DNA of 64,000 bases from Grammothele lineata (GCA_002150815.3 NDFF03000367.1:186001-250000); one strand, 5' to 3'; numbered from the stretch's first letter, positions 44,779 to 57,204 are shown. Notes: generated by a model not told the origin, from the letters alone. A program made the numbers and translations.

Positions 44779-45775
44779 ATGACCATTGTAACCCCTGTCG
44801 ACGCCCGGAGGCCTCCCCATAACGAGCTCCAGCACCTTGACCTCAACCTCTTCGTTCTCGACTCCGGCGATGTTCGTTCAAGACATGCAGGCACTGGAGC
44901 CGTGTCCCTCTTCGCCTCTCTTAGCTTCCGGCGTTTCTCGCCCGCCAATAAAACTCTCCTACTTCTTGCTACATAACGCACCTTGCTTCACGGAATAACC
45001 GTGGAGCTGCTCTGGCTTCTGCGCGGATGCACTGACCCCAAATAGGTCTCCGTGACAGGTAACAAGATCTGGGGCGGCAACGGCTCGATGGCGTTCCTGG
45101 AGTCGAGCGATCTGGGTCATCGCCGCGAAAGCGACCCCGATTTCGTCTGCGACTTCCGACGGCGAGAATTTTTGAGCGTTACAAGAAAACTGGGTCGTGA
45201 GCTATGGGAGAAGGACGTAGATAAACTGGCAGAGTGCACCTGGAAGATCAGTCACCGACCGTCGCGTCATCCTTGGTGCTTGGAATCCCGCGGGTACGTG
45301 TTTTATCTTCTTGCTTACACACACACACTACGCCCACTTATCTTTCACTCGTATCCGAATATACTCAACGTGGTCTTGCTGCTATGTTACACGATATGCC
45401 CATCTTACGCCCACTTCCATCCTCCTTCCGACCCCATCGCGAAGCCCCGACTCTCCTGCGTCATGTACCCACGCGCGACTCAATTTGGGATCGGTACCCC
45501 CTTCATCGTTGCATTTTTTACGCTTCCCACCCACATGGTCCCCCACGTCGCGGGCACGGAGCAGCACAAGCTGGGCATCCGGCTTGGGGACGCGGACGCC
45601 TGCTGAAACGACGTCGGCGTCTTTTGCACACAGTTGCTGCGGGAATCGCGCCGGTTCTCGAAGCCCTGGTGGCCGCTGATGATGGAGATTATCGACGACT
45701 TCATGGCAAAGACTTTTTCGCCGAGGGTTACAACCCGCATCCGAACACTATGGTGAAGATGGACGTCTAAGGCCC
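44779..45775 (+). pseudogene. Thymidylate synthase paralog 2, decayed
   Basis: Translation follows the other TS copies ([81 protein letters not shown]) but has a stop after LLLLAT (near 44975), another near 45045 and several small frameshifts in the second half. The exon 2 acceptor AG is changed, and at the active site the motif reads LLLCYT, with the Cys kept but its neighbouring His lost. Many conserved residues are replaced. The gene is clearly dead. Position and orientation relative to lectin 2 mirror TS1 and lectin 1. Confidence 0.95.
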
Positions 45776-46495
45776 TTGGGAAGGGGAATCGAGGTCTATC
45801 TGTATGTTTCGTGATTGCTCCCCTCCGTGTATCTATTTCTGCACACAATGCATAACTTGTATGACAATGAACACCCAGCACGCCAGGCTGTCTCGTTTCC
45901 GACCACGACGGACGGGGTGATAGCAGGCGGAATTCGTAAAAGGCCGGGGCTCGCGACGAACCCCAGCTTACCCAAACGTCGATGACGTTCGGTTGTGGAT
46001 TTTCGCCGGCGTTGTGGCTTCCCTGCTACGAGGGGATTACCAAACACCGAGTGCGCGTGCACAACGCGGGCGGTCGTTGACGAGTCCACTCCCTGAGGTG
46101 TTGTGTTGTGTTCTGTCCGCTTAAGCCCCGAATACATCGCTTACTGCCGACGCTTTGCACATCCAGCGCATCCATTCCATGAAGCTGTCTCTTTGAACAC
46201 CAATCGCGCGGCTTCGGGCGGACCGCAGGAAAGAAATCAACGGAGTTGCGTCAATTCGACCCGGCACGAGTCGTCGCAGACATCGGTCACATCGCCAGCG
46301 ATGGCTATTGTAGTATCCGCTACTCGTGCTCGCCGGACGAATACTACGTGGCGTGGAATGGGATCGCTTGAGGTTGCCGCACACTTTCGACCCTCAACAG
46401 ACGCAAATACGGGAGGATATAAGAAGCCAGAGGCCAGGGCAGGGCTCATCCAACCCCAGCCTTACTCCTCAGCGCACCAACAGTCCAGCTACACC
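45776..46495. promoter_or_regulatory. TS2-to-lectin 2 spacer with TATA-like box
   Basis: GGAGGATATAAG at 46412-46423 lies about 75 bp before the lectin 2 start and is the likely TATA box. The rest is unassigned sequence homologous in part to the TS1-lectin 1 spacer. Confidence 0.55.
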
Positions 46496-47562
46496 ATGTA
46501 CATCCCTCCTCACGGCATCTACTTCCGTCTTCGCGGCGAGGCGAGCGGATACGTTCTCGTCTCTCGTACTCACCGATCTCCCGAGGTCGATCACTTCAAA
46601 GGCGACTTCTACGAGGATCAGCTCTTCACACTTATCCACGGCACGGGCTCGCGCGCGGGGAAGTACGCCATCAAAGGAAAGGCTAGCGGCAAGGTCCTCT
46701 TCTCGCGCACCAAGATGGACCCTTTGGTCGGACACATCGACGGCGACGGCAGTTACGATGACAAGTACGTCTTGCACTGTTACCATGATTAATTAAGACG
46801 ATTCTCTGACTTCCACCTTTACGCTTGCAGCTGGTTCGAATTCGAACAAGGAACGGGTGCCCACGCCGGCACCTTCCGCATCAAGTGCCCGTCGACGAAC
46901 ACGGTGCTGGTCTCGCGTACCCACCTCAGCCCTGGTTTCACCAACTACTCCGCTTCGTCCGAAGTGTTCAACGACCAGTTCTGGACTTTCGACTTCACGC
47001 ACTCGGGTCTAACCGTGAAGAGCGTCCACTACGACGTCGACCAGGGCACCATCGCCGAGCTCAACCCGATCACGCTCGCGGACCAGACGCTGACGAACAA
47101 CTCCGGCTCGGATCAGGAGATGTCGTTCAGCTTCTCTGAGGCGGTCACTCACACTTCGAAGTTCGAATACTCGCTCGGCTTCCAGATCACGGTCGGTACG
47201 GAGTTCAAGAGTAAGTGAACAGCCACCTTGGTACACCCGTACACCTCGTGCTCACATACGCTCTTTCATCAGCCGGGATTCCGTTCGTCGCCGAGGGCAA
47301 GGTCAAGGTCGACGTGACGAACTCGCACCAGTTCACCTGGGGCACGGAAGAGTCGATCTCGCACACGTACACCGCCAACTTCCCCGTCAAGGCCGGCCCG
47401 CACCAGACCGTGCACGCCGTGTCGGCCGTCAAGCGCGGGGAGATCTCTGTGCCGTACACGATCACGTTGGTGTGCAAGGAGACTGGGGCGGAGACGCAGA
47501 CGAAGGGCACTTGGCGCGGCGTGACGACGTGGAACCTCCACCACGAGATCGACATGGTCTAA
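46496..47562 (+). CDS. LSL-like pore-forming lectin 2
   Basis: Three exons (46496-46764, 46831-47210, 47273-47562) give 312 residues. It has the same two-module structure as lectin 1: a beta-trefoil with SGYVLVSRTH, FTLIHGTGS and GKVLFSRTK repeats, then the aerolysin-type half with DQEMSFSFSEAVTHTS and HTYTANFPVKAGP, ending WNLHHEIDMV exactly as lectin 1 does. Identity to lectin 1 is visibly high across all exons, consistent with a tandem duplication. Exon 1 has exactly the same length (269 nt) in all three lectins. No signal peptide, no disabling change. Confidence 0.95.
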
Positions 47563-49514
47563 GCTGACGTTTTAGCTTCATCCCCTAGGTATGTTCTGAT
47601 ATGCTATCTCGAAGTTCGCTGGACTGGGCTCATGAGATGCGTACTATCTAGACCAATGTTGGTTCACTGCTCTTGCGGTCGAGACACTGCGGGGATTAGA
47701 CATAAGGTGGACTCTAGCTTACTAAAACGGTGTTTCTGTGTTTGGTAGCTGTGTCCAGCGCTGGGAATCGTGCCAGATCTGCTCTACGTAAATGAATGAA
47801 ACGGGCGTTCAACCGCCCATGTTTACCTCCTATACCAGGCCCTGTGATGCATCATTGGCAACTCTGCAAGGAATAGTGGCGAGCGCAGTAGTGGTGACCT
47901 ACCAGTGCCGCCGGGTCCATGGCGTTCTGCGTCCGTTCTACAGCAATTCATGAGACGTGAGACAAGCGTATGAGGCAGTGCGACTCATCTCTGCCATCAA
48001 GTGTAGGCGGCGCCGTTCAATTCTGTACGCACTATCCCACTACGGGATCGGAGAGCTGTCGCTGTCCGATTCGGATGGCGAGTGGCACCGTGCCACCGTG
48101 GACACGCCGGCACTGTGCCGTTTATAAGTTGAGGCCCGCCGAAACTCCGCCCGCCAATTTGAGTGCAGGCGCCGGCGGAGAATTTGGTGCCATCGGCGCT
48201 TTCCGGCTTCGGCGCGTCGTTCATCTAGTCTCATCCCCATCCGCGTTAGTACTCGCACCCCAGTGTGATTTGCAGTGCCAGTGGACGACGTTATACGGAT
48301 GGATACGAGACTGCGTTCACCGCTTACAAGCGATGGCCCCGGCTCTGTTGAACCCTTTCGAGCTTCTTCAAGTTGAACGGACCGTCATAGACGAGGTCTC
48401 AGACTCTTCATCTTCCCTCCCTCTCGACTCTCGACTCTCAGTACAGCTACCGCCACGGAAACTGGCCAGATACCTAGGCTCTTCGACGAGCTAGCAAGCC
48501 AAGAGGCCGTGAGGTCACAAGGTAAGCCCTTCACACACTCGATCAATTCTTCCTGTCAAACCTGTCCCCGTCAGTTGGTGTCGAGACTCAGGCTGCCGCT
48601 CAAACGTCATGTTCTCTTGCGTCACGGATTTCCTGATTGTGAATGATTCCCCAACGTCTCAAACGCATTGGCGTTCAATCTAGTCGCTGGGAGCGATAAG
48701 TAGTTGTTGCAGCACCAGTCAATATCGTCGCACTAATAGGGATAACAGGTCCTGTGTTCTCAAATTGATCGCACAGTTCAATCGTGCGTTGTACTTAACG
48801 GGAACAATATGACACCTCCAACTACGACAATATAGCGGCTGTTTAACTCCACGACAACTTCCATACGCCCCAGATGCCACGCGCTCTCTGGCTATTTAAC
48901 GGGGTTGGGGGATCGCCGGTTGTTGCTCGCCGCGAGTGTGGAGATGGACAATGATCGGCTTCACTCTATTTCTCAGCTCGAGGACGCCGGGCATACGGCC
49001 GTTGAACACGCTATGGTGCTTTCGCCGGTGTTGCTGTGTCCCTCCCCATAGTTCACTTTTTGGAATTCGACATCTCGAGCCTGACTACTTCCAAATGAAT
49101 AGCAGGCGTCGTTCACGAGGTATATTTTGAGTACGTCATCTTCAACAAGCGAACCAGTATCGCCCCAAGCAGCTTCATTCGAGAATAATGCTCACGGCAA
49201 TCTCATGCATCCATTCCATGCAGCCGTCACTAATGACTGATCTCTTCACCCGCAGCAAGCCGCGGAGCACGGTCGATGCCTACTCTGCTGTTGTGTACGT
49301 GAGTGTATACTCTAAGTCCACTCTCCGAGTCGGCCCTGCGGCGCTACAGTCCCCACTCGATGGATATTTAAGCTGGTCGGTATTGTGCTCCGCTCAGCAG
49401 TCTGCAAGGAACATCTCCGCACACACCGCTCTACTACTAAATACCGCGCATTCACAACACACCGTGCGTGTCTCAGCCCTAGGGCCGCTCCCATCTCGCT
49501 CACACTCCGTATAG
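47563..49514. promoter_or_regulatory. Lectin 2-to-lectin 3 intergenic region with TATA-like box
   Basis: The first 350 bp are similar to the 3' flank of lectin 1 (blocks around GGACTC.AGCT, TGTTTCT, CTNTACGT and CCTGTGAT...CAAGGAATAG). GGATATTTAAG at 49362-49372, about 145 bp before the lectin 3 start, resembles the box upstream of lectin 2. No TS copy precedes lectin 3. A 174-codon frame at 47970-48494 has no domain and is not called. Confidence 0.55.
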
Positions 49515-50583
49515 ATGTACATTCCTCCTCAGGGTATCTACTTCCAGATCCGCAACAAAGTCAGCGGCTACGTGATCTACTCGCGCAGCCAGAGCGACCC
49601 TACGTTCTACCACTACCCGGGACCGTTCGCCCAGGATCAGCTCTTCGAGCTGCTTCACGGCACGGGCAACCATGCTGGCACCTACGCCATTAAGGGGAAA
49701 GTTAGCGGCAAGGTCATCTTCTCGCGTTCCAGCGCACAACCTCAGATTGGCCACATTGACGGAAACGGCCAGTACGGGGACAAGTACGTACATTCCATGG
49801 CCTCGTTGACTTGCGCACCCCCACTAATCGATGGGTTCTATCTATTCCTAGCTGGTTCAAGTTCGAGGAGGGCACCGGCAGCCGCGCGGGCTACTTCCGC
49901 CTCGTCACGCCTTCGACGTCGATGGCTCTCTACTCCCGTACTCACGACGAGCCCATGTTCTGGAACCACCCCGCCGGCGGCGTCTACGAGGACCAGTACT
50001 GGCGCTTCGAGTACGACCACACCGGGCTGTCCGTGAAGAGCGTCACCCTTGACGTCGCCCACGGTCGAATCGTGAGCAGCTCGACGACCACGCTTGCGAG
50101 CGAGGCGTTCTCCAACGCGTCCGACTCCGACGCGGTGAAGACGTTCTCCTTCAACCATAGCGTCTCCCACACCTCTCAGTTCGACTACGCGGACGGCTTC
50201 CAGCTCTCCACCGGCACTGAGATGAAGGGTGAGCGCTGCGTGTCGAAGACTTCTCCCTGACGAACCCGCTGACGATCGTTTTCTCTTACGCAGCCGGAAT
50301 GCCGTACGTCGCGGGCGGTTCCGTCCGCCTCAACAACTCGGACACCAAAACGTTCCACTTCGGCCGCGAGGACTCTTTCACGAAGACGTACAGCACCAGC
50401 ATCCCCGTCCCCACCGGCCCGCACACGACGGCTAAGGCGACGGCGACGGTGCAACAAGGCACTATCGAGGTCCCGTACGTGGTAACGCTCGTGTCCAGCA
50501 TCAACGGGGCGGAGACGCAGACGACGGGCGTGTGGCGCGGGGTGACAACGTGGGGCCTGCACATCGACATCAACGTCAACTAG
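49515..50583 (+). CDS. LSL-like pore-forming lectin 3, diverged
   Basis: Three exons (49515-49783, 49852-50228, 50294-50583) give 311 residues. The trefoil half keeps SGYVIYSR, LFELLHGTGNHAG and GKVIFSRSS. The second half is more changed: KTFSFNHSVSHTSQF instead of QEMSFSFSE..THTS, TKTYSTSIPVPTGP and a terminal WGLHIDINVN. Introns are at the same places and phases as in lectins 1 and 2. Divergence is concentrated in the pore module and the glycan-facing strands, so target membrane or sugar could differ. No stop or frameshift seen. Confidence 0.94.
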
Positions 50584-51867
50584 GCGGTCGCAGCTTCGAA
50601 GAGGTGAGCTCAGAGACGGCCCAAGTGGACGAACTCAACGCTCACATCGTCATCTTAACAGTGACGAACGAGATGGTTGAAGTGAATGTGTCTGGCTGCG
50701 TTGTAATTCTGTCAATCTCCAACCCGATCACTTTTGATGTCAGTTAGCCCCAAAATCTCTGAGTCGAACTGTGTAGTTCCCAATATGCGTAAATGAAACG
50801 CTTTGCAGTTATTCAAATGCTACGTACCTCATGATGTTCCGACATCGAAAAGACCTAGTTCTTCCGACAGTGAGCCTTCACGCCAACTGATTGCATTGAA
50901 GGGCTAGAGCGCCAACGCCAATGTAGCCTTTCACTCAGGATGTCAAGCCTCTGCGTAGTGCAGGGAGTCTCACTCAGACTCGGTCACTGGCAGCTAGTAA
51001 GTAGTCCGAAGGTGCGAGCCGGAAGAAATACTACATAGTAGTATCAGGCTGTGGCCAAGCCTTCCAGCAAACAGAAACGTCCGAAGGTAACTTTAGCTGT
51101 GAATATCTACGGAGAATACACATCGAATTGGATGTACTGCGCCGGAGGGTCGCTCATCGAAGTCCGATGCGGCGGACCGAGAAAGTCGGAATGGGAGCAA
51201 TCGCATGCTGACAAATCGCTCTGTCATCGGCGCCTATAACTGAGTTCCCATTCATTCCTCACCGCCACCACCATCGTCCATGTCGCTGGTTCTGCGGACG
51301 TGTCACTGACCCTGGAGGGTCCCTCACCAGCGGTGATGCAAATACTACATACTCTCAGACGGGCTTCCCATAGCATGAACAGCCTCCTCCAATGCTGCTT
51401 TTGGCGTCTGGAGTCTCACAACACTGTTACTTCGTACGTTCAACTGTCTCAATGCCTAGTCGAATCGGCTCCGGATTTGCGCGTTATGCCGAGTCCAAAG
51501 CGAGTACTTATGATTTGCGCTGGAATTACTCATTTTGACCAAACGGATTCTCTATTGCAACCATCTGATACTCAAACGGCACTCCTAAGATGGCTATGAC
51601 ACTCGGCGCCGGCGATTTTCGCGACGCCGCAGTATAACGTCCGAGTCAACTTGACCTGGTCGGATCTGGTATGTACCGCTTGCTTCCATCCGCATAGCTG
51701 CCGCACTAAACCGCTTATATAGCATATACATAGCTGAAACGCTCATACGATGCCGTTACGTCAAGGTTCGTGCAGCGCTTAGGAGCCTCTCCGACTATAA
51801 AACCTTGTTTGCACGGCGTCAGAGCGTATTAGTCTCCCCCATCTCGTCGTTCAGCAACATTATTGCT
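50584..51867. promoter_or_regulatory. Intergenic; TATA box of the carboxylesterase
   Basis: GACTATAAAACC (TATAAAA at 51796-51802) is placed about 65 bp before the esterase ATG. The remainder has only short domain-free ORFs. Confidence 0.6.
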
Positions 51868-54283
51868 ATGCGTCTCAACACCTCGGTCCGACTTCTCAAC
51901 TTTGTCGCCGTTGTAGGAGGAGCAGCTCGTGCTCAGCCCACCGTGCGGCTCGACAACGCGACTGTCATCGGTCTCAACGACGGCAACAACACCCAGTTTC
52001 TTGGAATTCCCTTCGCGCAGCCTCCGTATGTCTATGTTCATCAGTTTCAAACTTTTCCTATATTCTCGGGCTGCTGAACGCATGTCCTACGCACATCCAG
52101 CGTGGGCCCACTGCGACTCCAACTTCCCCAACCTGTCCCATCGTACACCGGCACGATCAATGCGTCTGCCTTCGGGGACCAATGCATTCAGAAGATCACA
52201 ACGCCTCCTGCGCTTCCAAAAAACGTGCCGCCAGAGACCGTCCAGTTTCTGGCCCGGATCAGCGCCGCGAGCCCGTTTTTCCCTCCACAGAGCGAAGATT
52301 GTCAGTTGTGGGGTTTACCTTGTCGATTGCGTACTGATAGATGGACGTGAAGGTCTCAGTATCAACATCGCTGCTCCTACTGGTGCACGGGCTGGGGACA
52401 ACCTACCCGTGGTAGCTGTGAGTCTGGGTGTATTGCATGCTGAATATTTATGCGTTTAACATTTGTTGTGCGTGTTTGCTTCGTCTATAGTGGATTTATG
52501 GGGGTGGGCATTCGCGCATTCGCATGATATTTGCATCTCATATCCTTCCTCTAGGTGGCAATGAGTTTGGGTCAAACTCCGAGTAAGTCTTCTTTGCAGC
52601 GATACGGAGGGGCAGGGCTGATATGTCTCGTTAATAAAGGACTGCTGCCGGCGCCATTGTCAACAGGTCCGTTGCTCTGAATCAACCCATCATATATGTG
52701 TCCATGAATTATCGGTGGGTACCACATTCACATCTACTCCTGATCGCGTAATCGCGCTTCTAATCTTTGTTATCATGTCTACGGAACAGGCTCAATGGTA
52801 CGATTAACCCACCTCGATGCATGCGTTTCGTCTCACCTGATCCCCGTAGTTTTCGGATTTCTGGGCGGCCGTGAAGTTCAAGAAGCCGGGATCGGAAACC
52901 TCGGCTTACAAGATCGTGAGTATGACCAGCTGTCTTCCGTCCCTGGTTGCAACATTTGACCTCGCTGTCAGAACGCCTGGCACTCCGCTGGATCCAGAAG
53001 TACATATCGGCGTTCGGAGGAGACCCCGAGAAAGTTACCCTGTATGTCTAACCTCCTGAACTTATCTTCATAAACAGCTCGCTCATTTCGTAACCTTTCC
53101 CGTTGCCATATAGCTGGGGCGAAAGTGCTGGCGCCGAGTCTGTCGCGCTCCAACTCGTCGCTAACGGCGGGGACTCAGAGGGACTCTTCCGTGCTGCGTG
53201 GATGGAATCGGGTGCGGCTTCACCCGCCGCCTCTTTCTCTGCTCTCCAGCCGAACTTCGACCAAATCGCGACCGCCATCGGCTGCGAGGGCGCTGCGGAC
53301 AAGCTCGGGTGCATTCGAGATGCAAAGCAGGACGTGTTGATTGCGGCAATGAATCAGACTGCATCGTTCCTGACTTTCGAGGTATGTCGCGTGTCTGCAT
53401 ACAGGAAGCCTGAAAATCACTGAAGCTGGGTTCTTAGGCTTTGAACTCCCCGTATGCCATACCTCGCCCTGACGGTATGTTCTTGACGGACGATCCGCAG
53501 CGGCTTGTGCTGGCAGGCAAGGTCGCGCGCGTCCCGATTGTCATAGGTGAATCGTCTCGGGATTTCTATCCGTACTCGGCTACTTACGCGGCTCTGCATC
53601 GACAACCAGGCGCGACCGAAGACGAGGGTACGCTCTTCTCTCTCAGCACTCTCAACATCACCACCAGCGCCGCCCTCGCCGGCTACCTCCACTCCAACTA
53701 CTACCCCACCGCTTCTAACGAGACCATTGCGAAGCTGCTGGAACTCTATCCGGAAAACCCGGCCGCGGGTTCTCCTTTCGGTACGGGAGACAACTTCACG
53801 TTCACCCCCGAGTACAAGCGTATCTCGGCCTTCCATGGCGATTTCTTCGCCCAAGCCACGCGGCGCTTTCTGCTGAAGGAGATGGCGGCGCAGGGTCAGG
53901 TCGTACGCTCCTTCCGTAAGCCGCCTCGCTCGCTCTGTATCTCGTTAGACGTTACCTAACGACGCCGTGGCGGTGTTTCCTTCATAGTGACTGAGCGCCC
54001 CAAGACGCCTGGACTCGGCGCGGCGCACACCTGCGAGCTTCAGAACATCTTTGACGGTGGGGACCTGACCGACCTACTTGTCCGCTTCGTCGCGACGCTC
54101 GATCCCAACGACCCGAAGAATGCAAGCGCAGTCTATTGGCCCGTGTGGAAGGACTGTGAGGACGGGCCGGAGATGCTCGCGCTCGTCTCTGAAGGGAACG
54201 TGACGCAGACGGTGATCAAGGACACGTTCAGGAAGGAGGCGATCGAGTTCTTGCTCGAGCTGGGATTGAAGGAGCCGCTTTGA
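51868..54283 (+). CDS. Secreted type-B carboxylesterase/lipase
   Basis: Thirteen exons splice in phase to 553 residues: 51868-52025, 52101-52300, 52353-52417, 52491-52503, 52555-52582, 52640-52714, 52790-52797, 52850-52915, 52972-53041, 53114-53381, 53438-53546, 53610-53915, 53988-54283. A signal peptide (MRLNTSVRLLNFVAVVGGAARAQP) precedes LGIPFAQPPVGPLRL. EDCLSINI, WIYGGGNEFGSNS (oxyanion hole), YVSMNYRLNVFGFLGG and NLGLQDQRLALRWI follow. The nucleophile elbow is WGESAGAESV, the acid is in ATEDEGTLFS and the His in GAAHTCEL, completing a Ser-Glu-His triad. The family hydrolyses carboxylic esters and acylglycerols outside the cell. Exons 4, 5 and 7 are only 13, 28 and 8 nt. An upstream in-frame Met at 51805 would bury the signal peptide, so 51868 is preferred. 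Confidence 0.93.
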
Positions 54284-54403
54284 TTGTGGCGAGCGCGGGT
54301 TGATATAAGGCCACTCGGACGCTACGGACGTTGTTACTGTTGACTGGTTATGGCCTGAGCTATATCACATAGCTATTGTGATTACAAGGTCGTCAGGCTC
54401 GAT

Positions 54404-55473
54404 CTAAGATCTCGTTCGTGGCAAGTTGGCCAGAGCTTTCCGGTTCCACTCCGTCACGAACGTCTAGCGCATCTTCGTCAAAGCTCCGCCTCGGGTGTAT
54501 AAGATATACTCACCTCGTCGAACGTCTTCTTGAAGCTTTGCCTCTCAAACAGGACGTCGACATATCTCCCAAACCGCTTGAACTTGCCCTCTCTTGCCGT
54601 GATCTCCTCCCACAGCGACTTCCCCTCGCCTTCTGGAAACGTTCCCCAGTCGTTACCGATGCTCACCCGCATGCGCGCCAAAAACGATACGAGAGCAACG
54701 TCCGCGAGGGAGAATCTCCCCACTGCGAACGCGCCCTTCGTAGTCTCTCCTTCCGTAGGCAGGATCGCCTGCAGTCGCTCTACCGCGCCGCGCACATCGC
54801 CCGCCGGCCCGTACGCACGATGGAAGCGCCACCAAGCGCTAACCAACGGGCCGACAGCGTCGATGAAGAGACGCACGCGCGCACGTGTGAGAGGATCTTC
54901 GGGTATCAGCCCAGCACCAGGATGAAGGTCCGCGACGAACTCGGCGAGGATGAGCGATTCTGTCAGCACAGCCGTTCCCGGGGCAGGCGATGCAGAGGGA
55001 TCAGGGTGCGAGGAGCCGATGAGCATGGTAGGGACCTGCAGCGCAGTCAGCAGGTCCTACACTGCGCGAGAGGGAAAAGCGTACGTACCTTGCCTGCGGG
55101 GTTGATGTTGGCAAGGTACCAATCAGGCTTGTTATGCAGATCGATTTCGTGGCGGATGTAAACCGCGTTTGCCTCTTCGAGCGCGATCTCAACCTAGAGC
55201 GCCATGCGTTATTAACCCACGCTTGTCAGACAAGTGATCCTTGCATCTGGGACTCACTCGCTGTGCGAACGGGCATCCCTACAGGGACGGAATAGATGTT
55301 AGTGTCAACGATCTGATAAATGTCTCGAACTTGCTGTTCGTACATACCTTACATGAATAAAGCGTAATGTCCTGAACCATCTTCTGCGACATGACGGTGC
55401 GTTGAGCGAGGGCGAGGGATACTTTGATGGCTCGCGCAACAACGGAGGCAGAAGAAATGCGCCTAGAAAGCAT
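54404..55473 (-). CDS. Glutathione S-transferase, omega-like (GSTO/Ure2p-like)
   Basis: Five exons (55473-55348, 55278-55258, 55193-55089, 55035-54514, 54463-54404) splice in phase to 277 residues. The thioredoxin-like half has DITLYSCKGCPFAQRVEIALEEA, where the Cys of CPFAQ is the active-site Cys typical of omega-class enzymes, then YIRHEIDLHNKPDWYLANINPAGKVPTM with the cis-Pro. The helical half contains ESLILAEFVADLHP (Glu-Ser binding glutathione), AFAVGRFSLADVALVSFLARM and the tail TFVTEWNRKALANLP. Starting at 55473 adds MLSRRISSASVVARAIKVSL, which looks like a mitochondrial presequence; a second Met at 55395 would give a cytosolic form. A TATAAAG box lies on the minus strand at 55510-55516. 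Confidence 0.92.
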
Positions 55474-57204
55474 AAGCTTCCAAGTGAGAAACAGCCGCGG
55501 ATGTGAATCCTTTATATTCTGTCACAGTCTGTTAGTTAGCACTTAAGCTGTGCAGACGGTATGAGTAAACCGCTATCTCCGGTGTCGCTGGTGGGCGCAT
55601 GAGTGAAGTACCGATGGAGAACCCTAAGATGTAAAGATGGGTGAGATATCCATATGTTCGTGCCGATATCGTAGTGTTCAGTTCCTCAACGAACACAATT
55701 ACGAGGCGACGATGCTTAGAATCAGCCTGTGTACTACGATACTTACCAGCACGGCCGCGGCCTCAGTCGGAGTCAAAAGGTTCAAGAGAGGTTTGGCAAG
55801 TAGATCCTGGTGCAAGCAGTGAAAGAAGCCCTTCTTCTGTTCGGCATGAGGATATTGAGGAGGACCCACAGCTCTAGTAGCGATAGTCCTTAAAAGGACG
55901 AGTCAAAGTTCAGTAGAAAGCCGGGCAGCGAATGGCAGCCGCCAGCGATTCCGAGGGCGCCCGCGGGCGCTCGATCCCCCAGAAAGTCATGGCGCACGTG
56001 AAACATTACGTCGCGTGATCTATATGCCGCAGCCGGCCGCCTGTCACCGCTCTTTTCCAGGTTCCTCTTGTCTCCGAAAGCCTTGCATCTAGCCGCGGTC
56101 AGCTGAAGGTCTGTCTCCCGAATTCAAAAACTTTGAATGTATTCTTACTTCTGCGGTCACGTAGTATTCCTTCAATGGAATGATTCAGGAGAACCTCGGT
56201 CGTTATGATATCGGTAATCACAACCGACCGACCTCGCCGCCTCGGGGAGGGAATGTACGAGATGGCTGTATCGGACGATACTGGGGTCTATCGCCGCCGT
56301 ACGTATGGCATGAATCCAATGAATTTATACGTCCTCGTTTCAGGCTTCTAGCATACGGGAGCGTCGGGAGCTGTCGGAATCGATCTCATTTCCGCCGAGA
56401 CTGCATTGCGCAGAAGCCTTCGTCCATGAAGGTCTCCTGCTCTCCGCACGGATCAAAGAGAACACGACCTTGAAGGGCTCTACGGCTTTGTTGTGGCCTA
56501 GACGCTTCCTCCCCGCCATCGTCTGGGTGCTCTCTATGCGCTCCTGACACACGCCGCTAACACGCCACCCTCATCTCTGCACCCGGTACGAAGCGAAGAC
56601 CAACAACAGCTGACCTTTGTCAGATGATTCTAGGCGCAGAATGTCGTCTACGGTTTTTTGTTCTGTCGAAGGTGAGAGCCTTCAACACTATCTAACTGAA
56701 CCTTCGCCTGCAGTACTGTCTTGTGCTGACTTCGAGATCCAGAGACTCAACGTCAACAGCCGCACCTATACTTCTGCATCCATGAGGCGTGCTAAGTCCT
56801 CCCCGCCGCTCATCCACGCCCCTTTTCATCCCTCAAGGGACGTTTTCTACGGTGCCAGCGTGGTACCCATGCCTTCGCCACATTTCGTTAGCTCGTGTGC
56901 AGCCGCTCCACAACTCATCGAAGCAGCCTGACAAGCGTTCTATGGCCCTATCTGTGTTCAATCCCTTCCTTGATAGGAGTTTTCCATGGCTTCCACCGTA
57001 AGGTGTCTACCTCTTCCTTCCCCAGCTTTCCTGTGGCTCACGTCATTCCGTGCGACTTCACGATCTCAAGATGTCTACATGGCACATGCTCACGCCTAAG
57101 CGATTCTCGCCTATATATCGCCATGGCTCCTGCAGCGATGCACTCATTTGCCTCTGACAGTCTACCACCCACAGATCCGGGATTGAACAGACGCACCCTT
57201 CAAG
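55474..57204. other. Intergenic between GST and SDR-A, divergent promoters
   Basis: It contains the GST promoter at the left end and CTATATATC (57111-57119), a TATA candidate about 90 bp before SDR-A. No domain-bearing ORF is present; small ORFs near 56617-57000 are not supported. Confidence 0.5.

Noticed and set aside
47970..48494. Possible TS remnant or gene between lectins 2 and 3
   Set aside because: The translation shows none of the TS motifs and no other domain.
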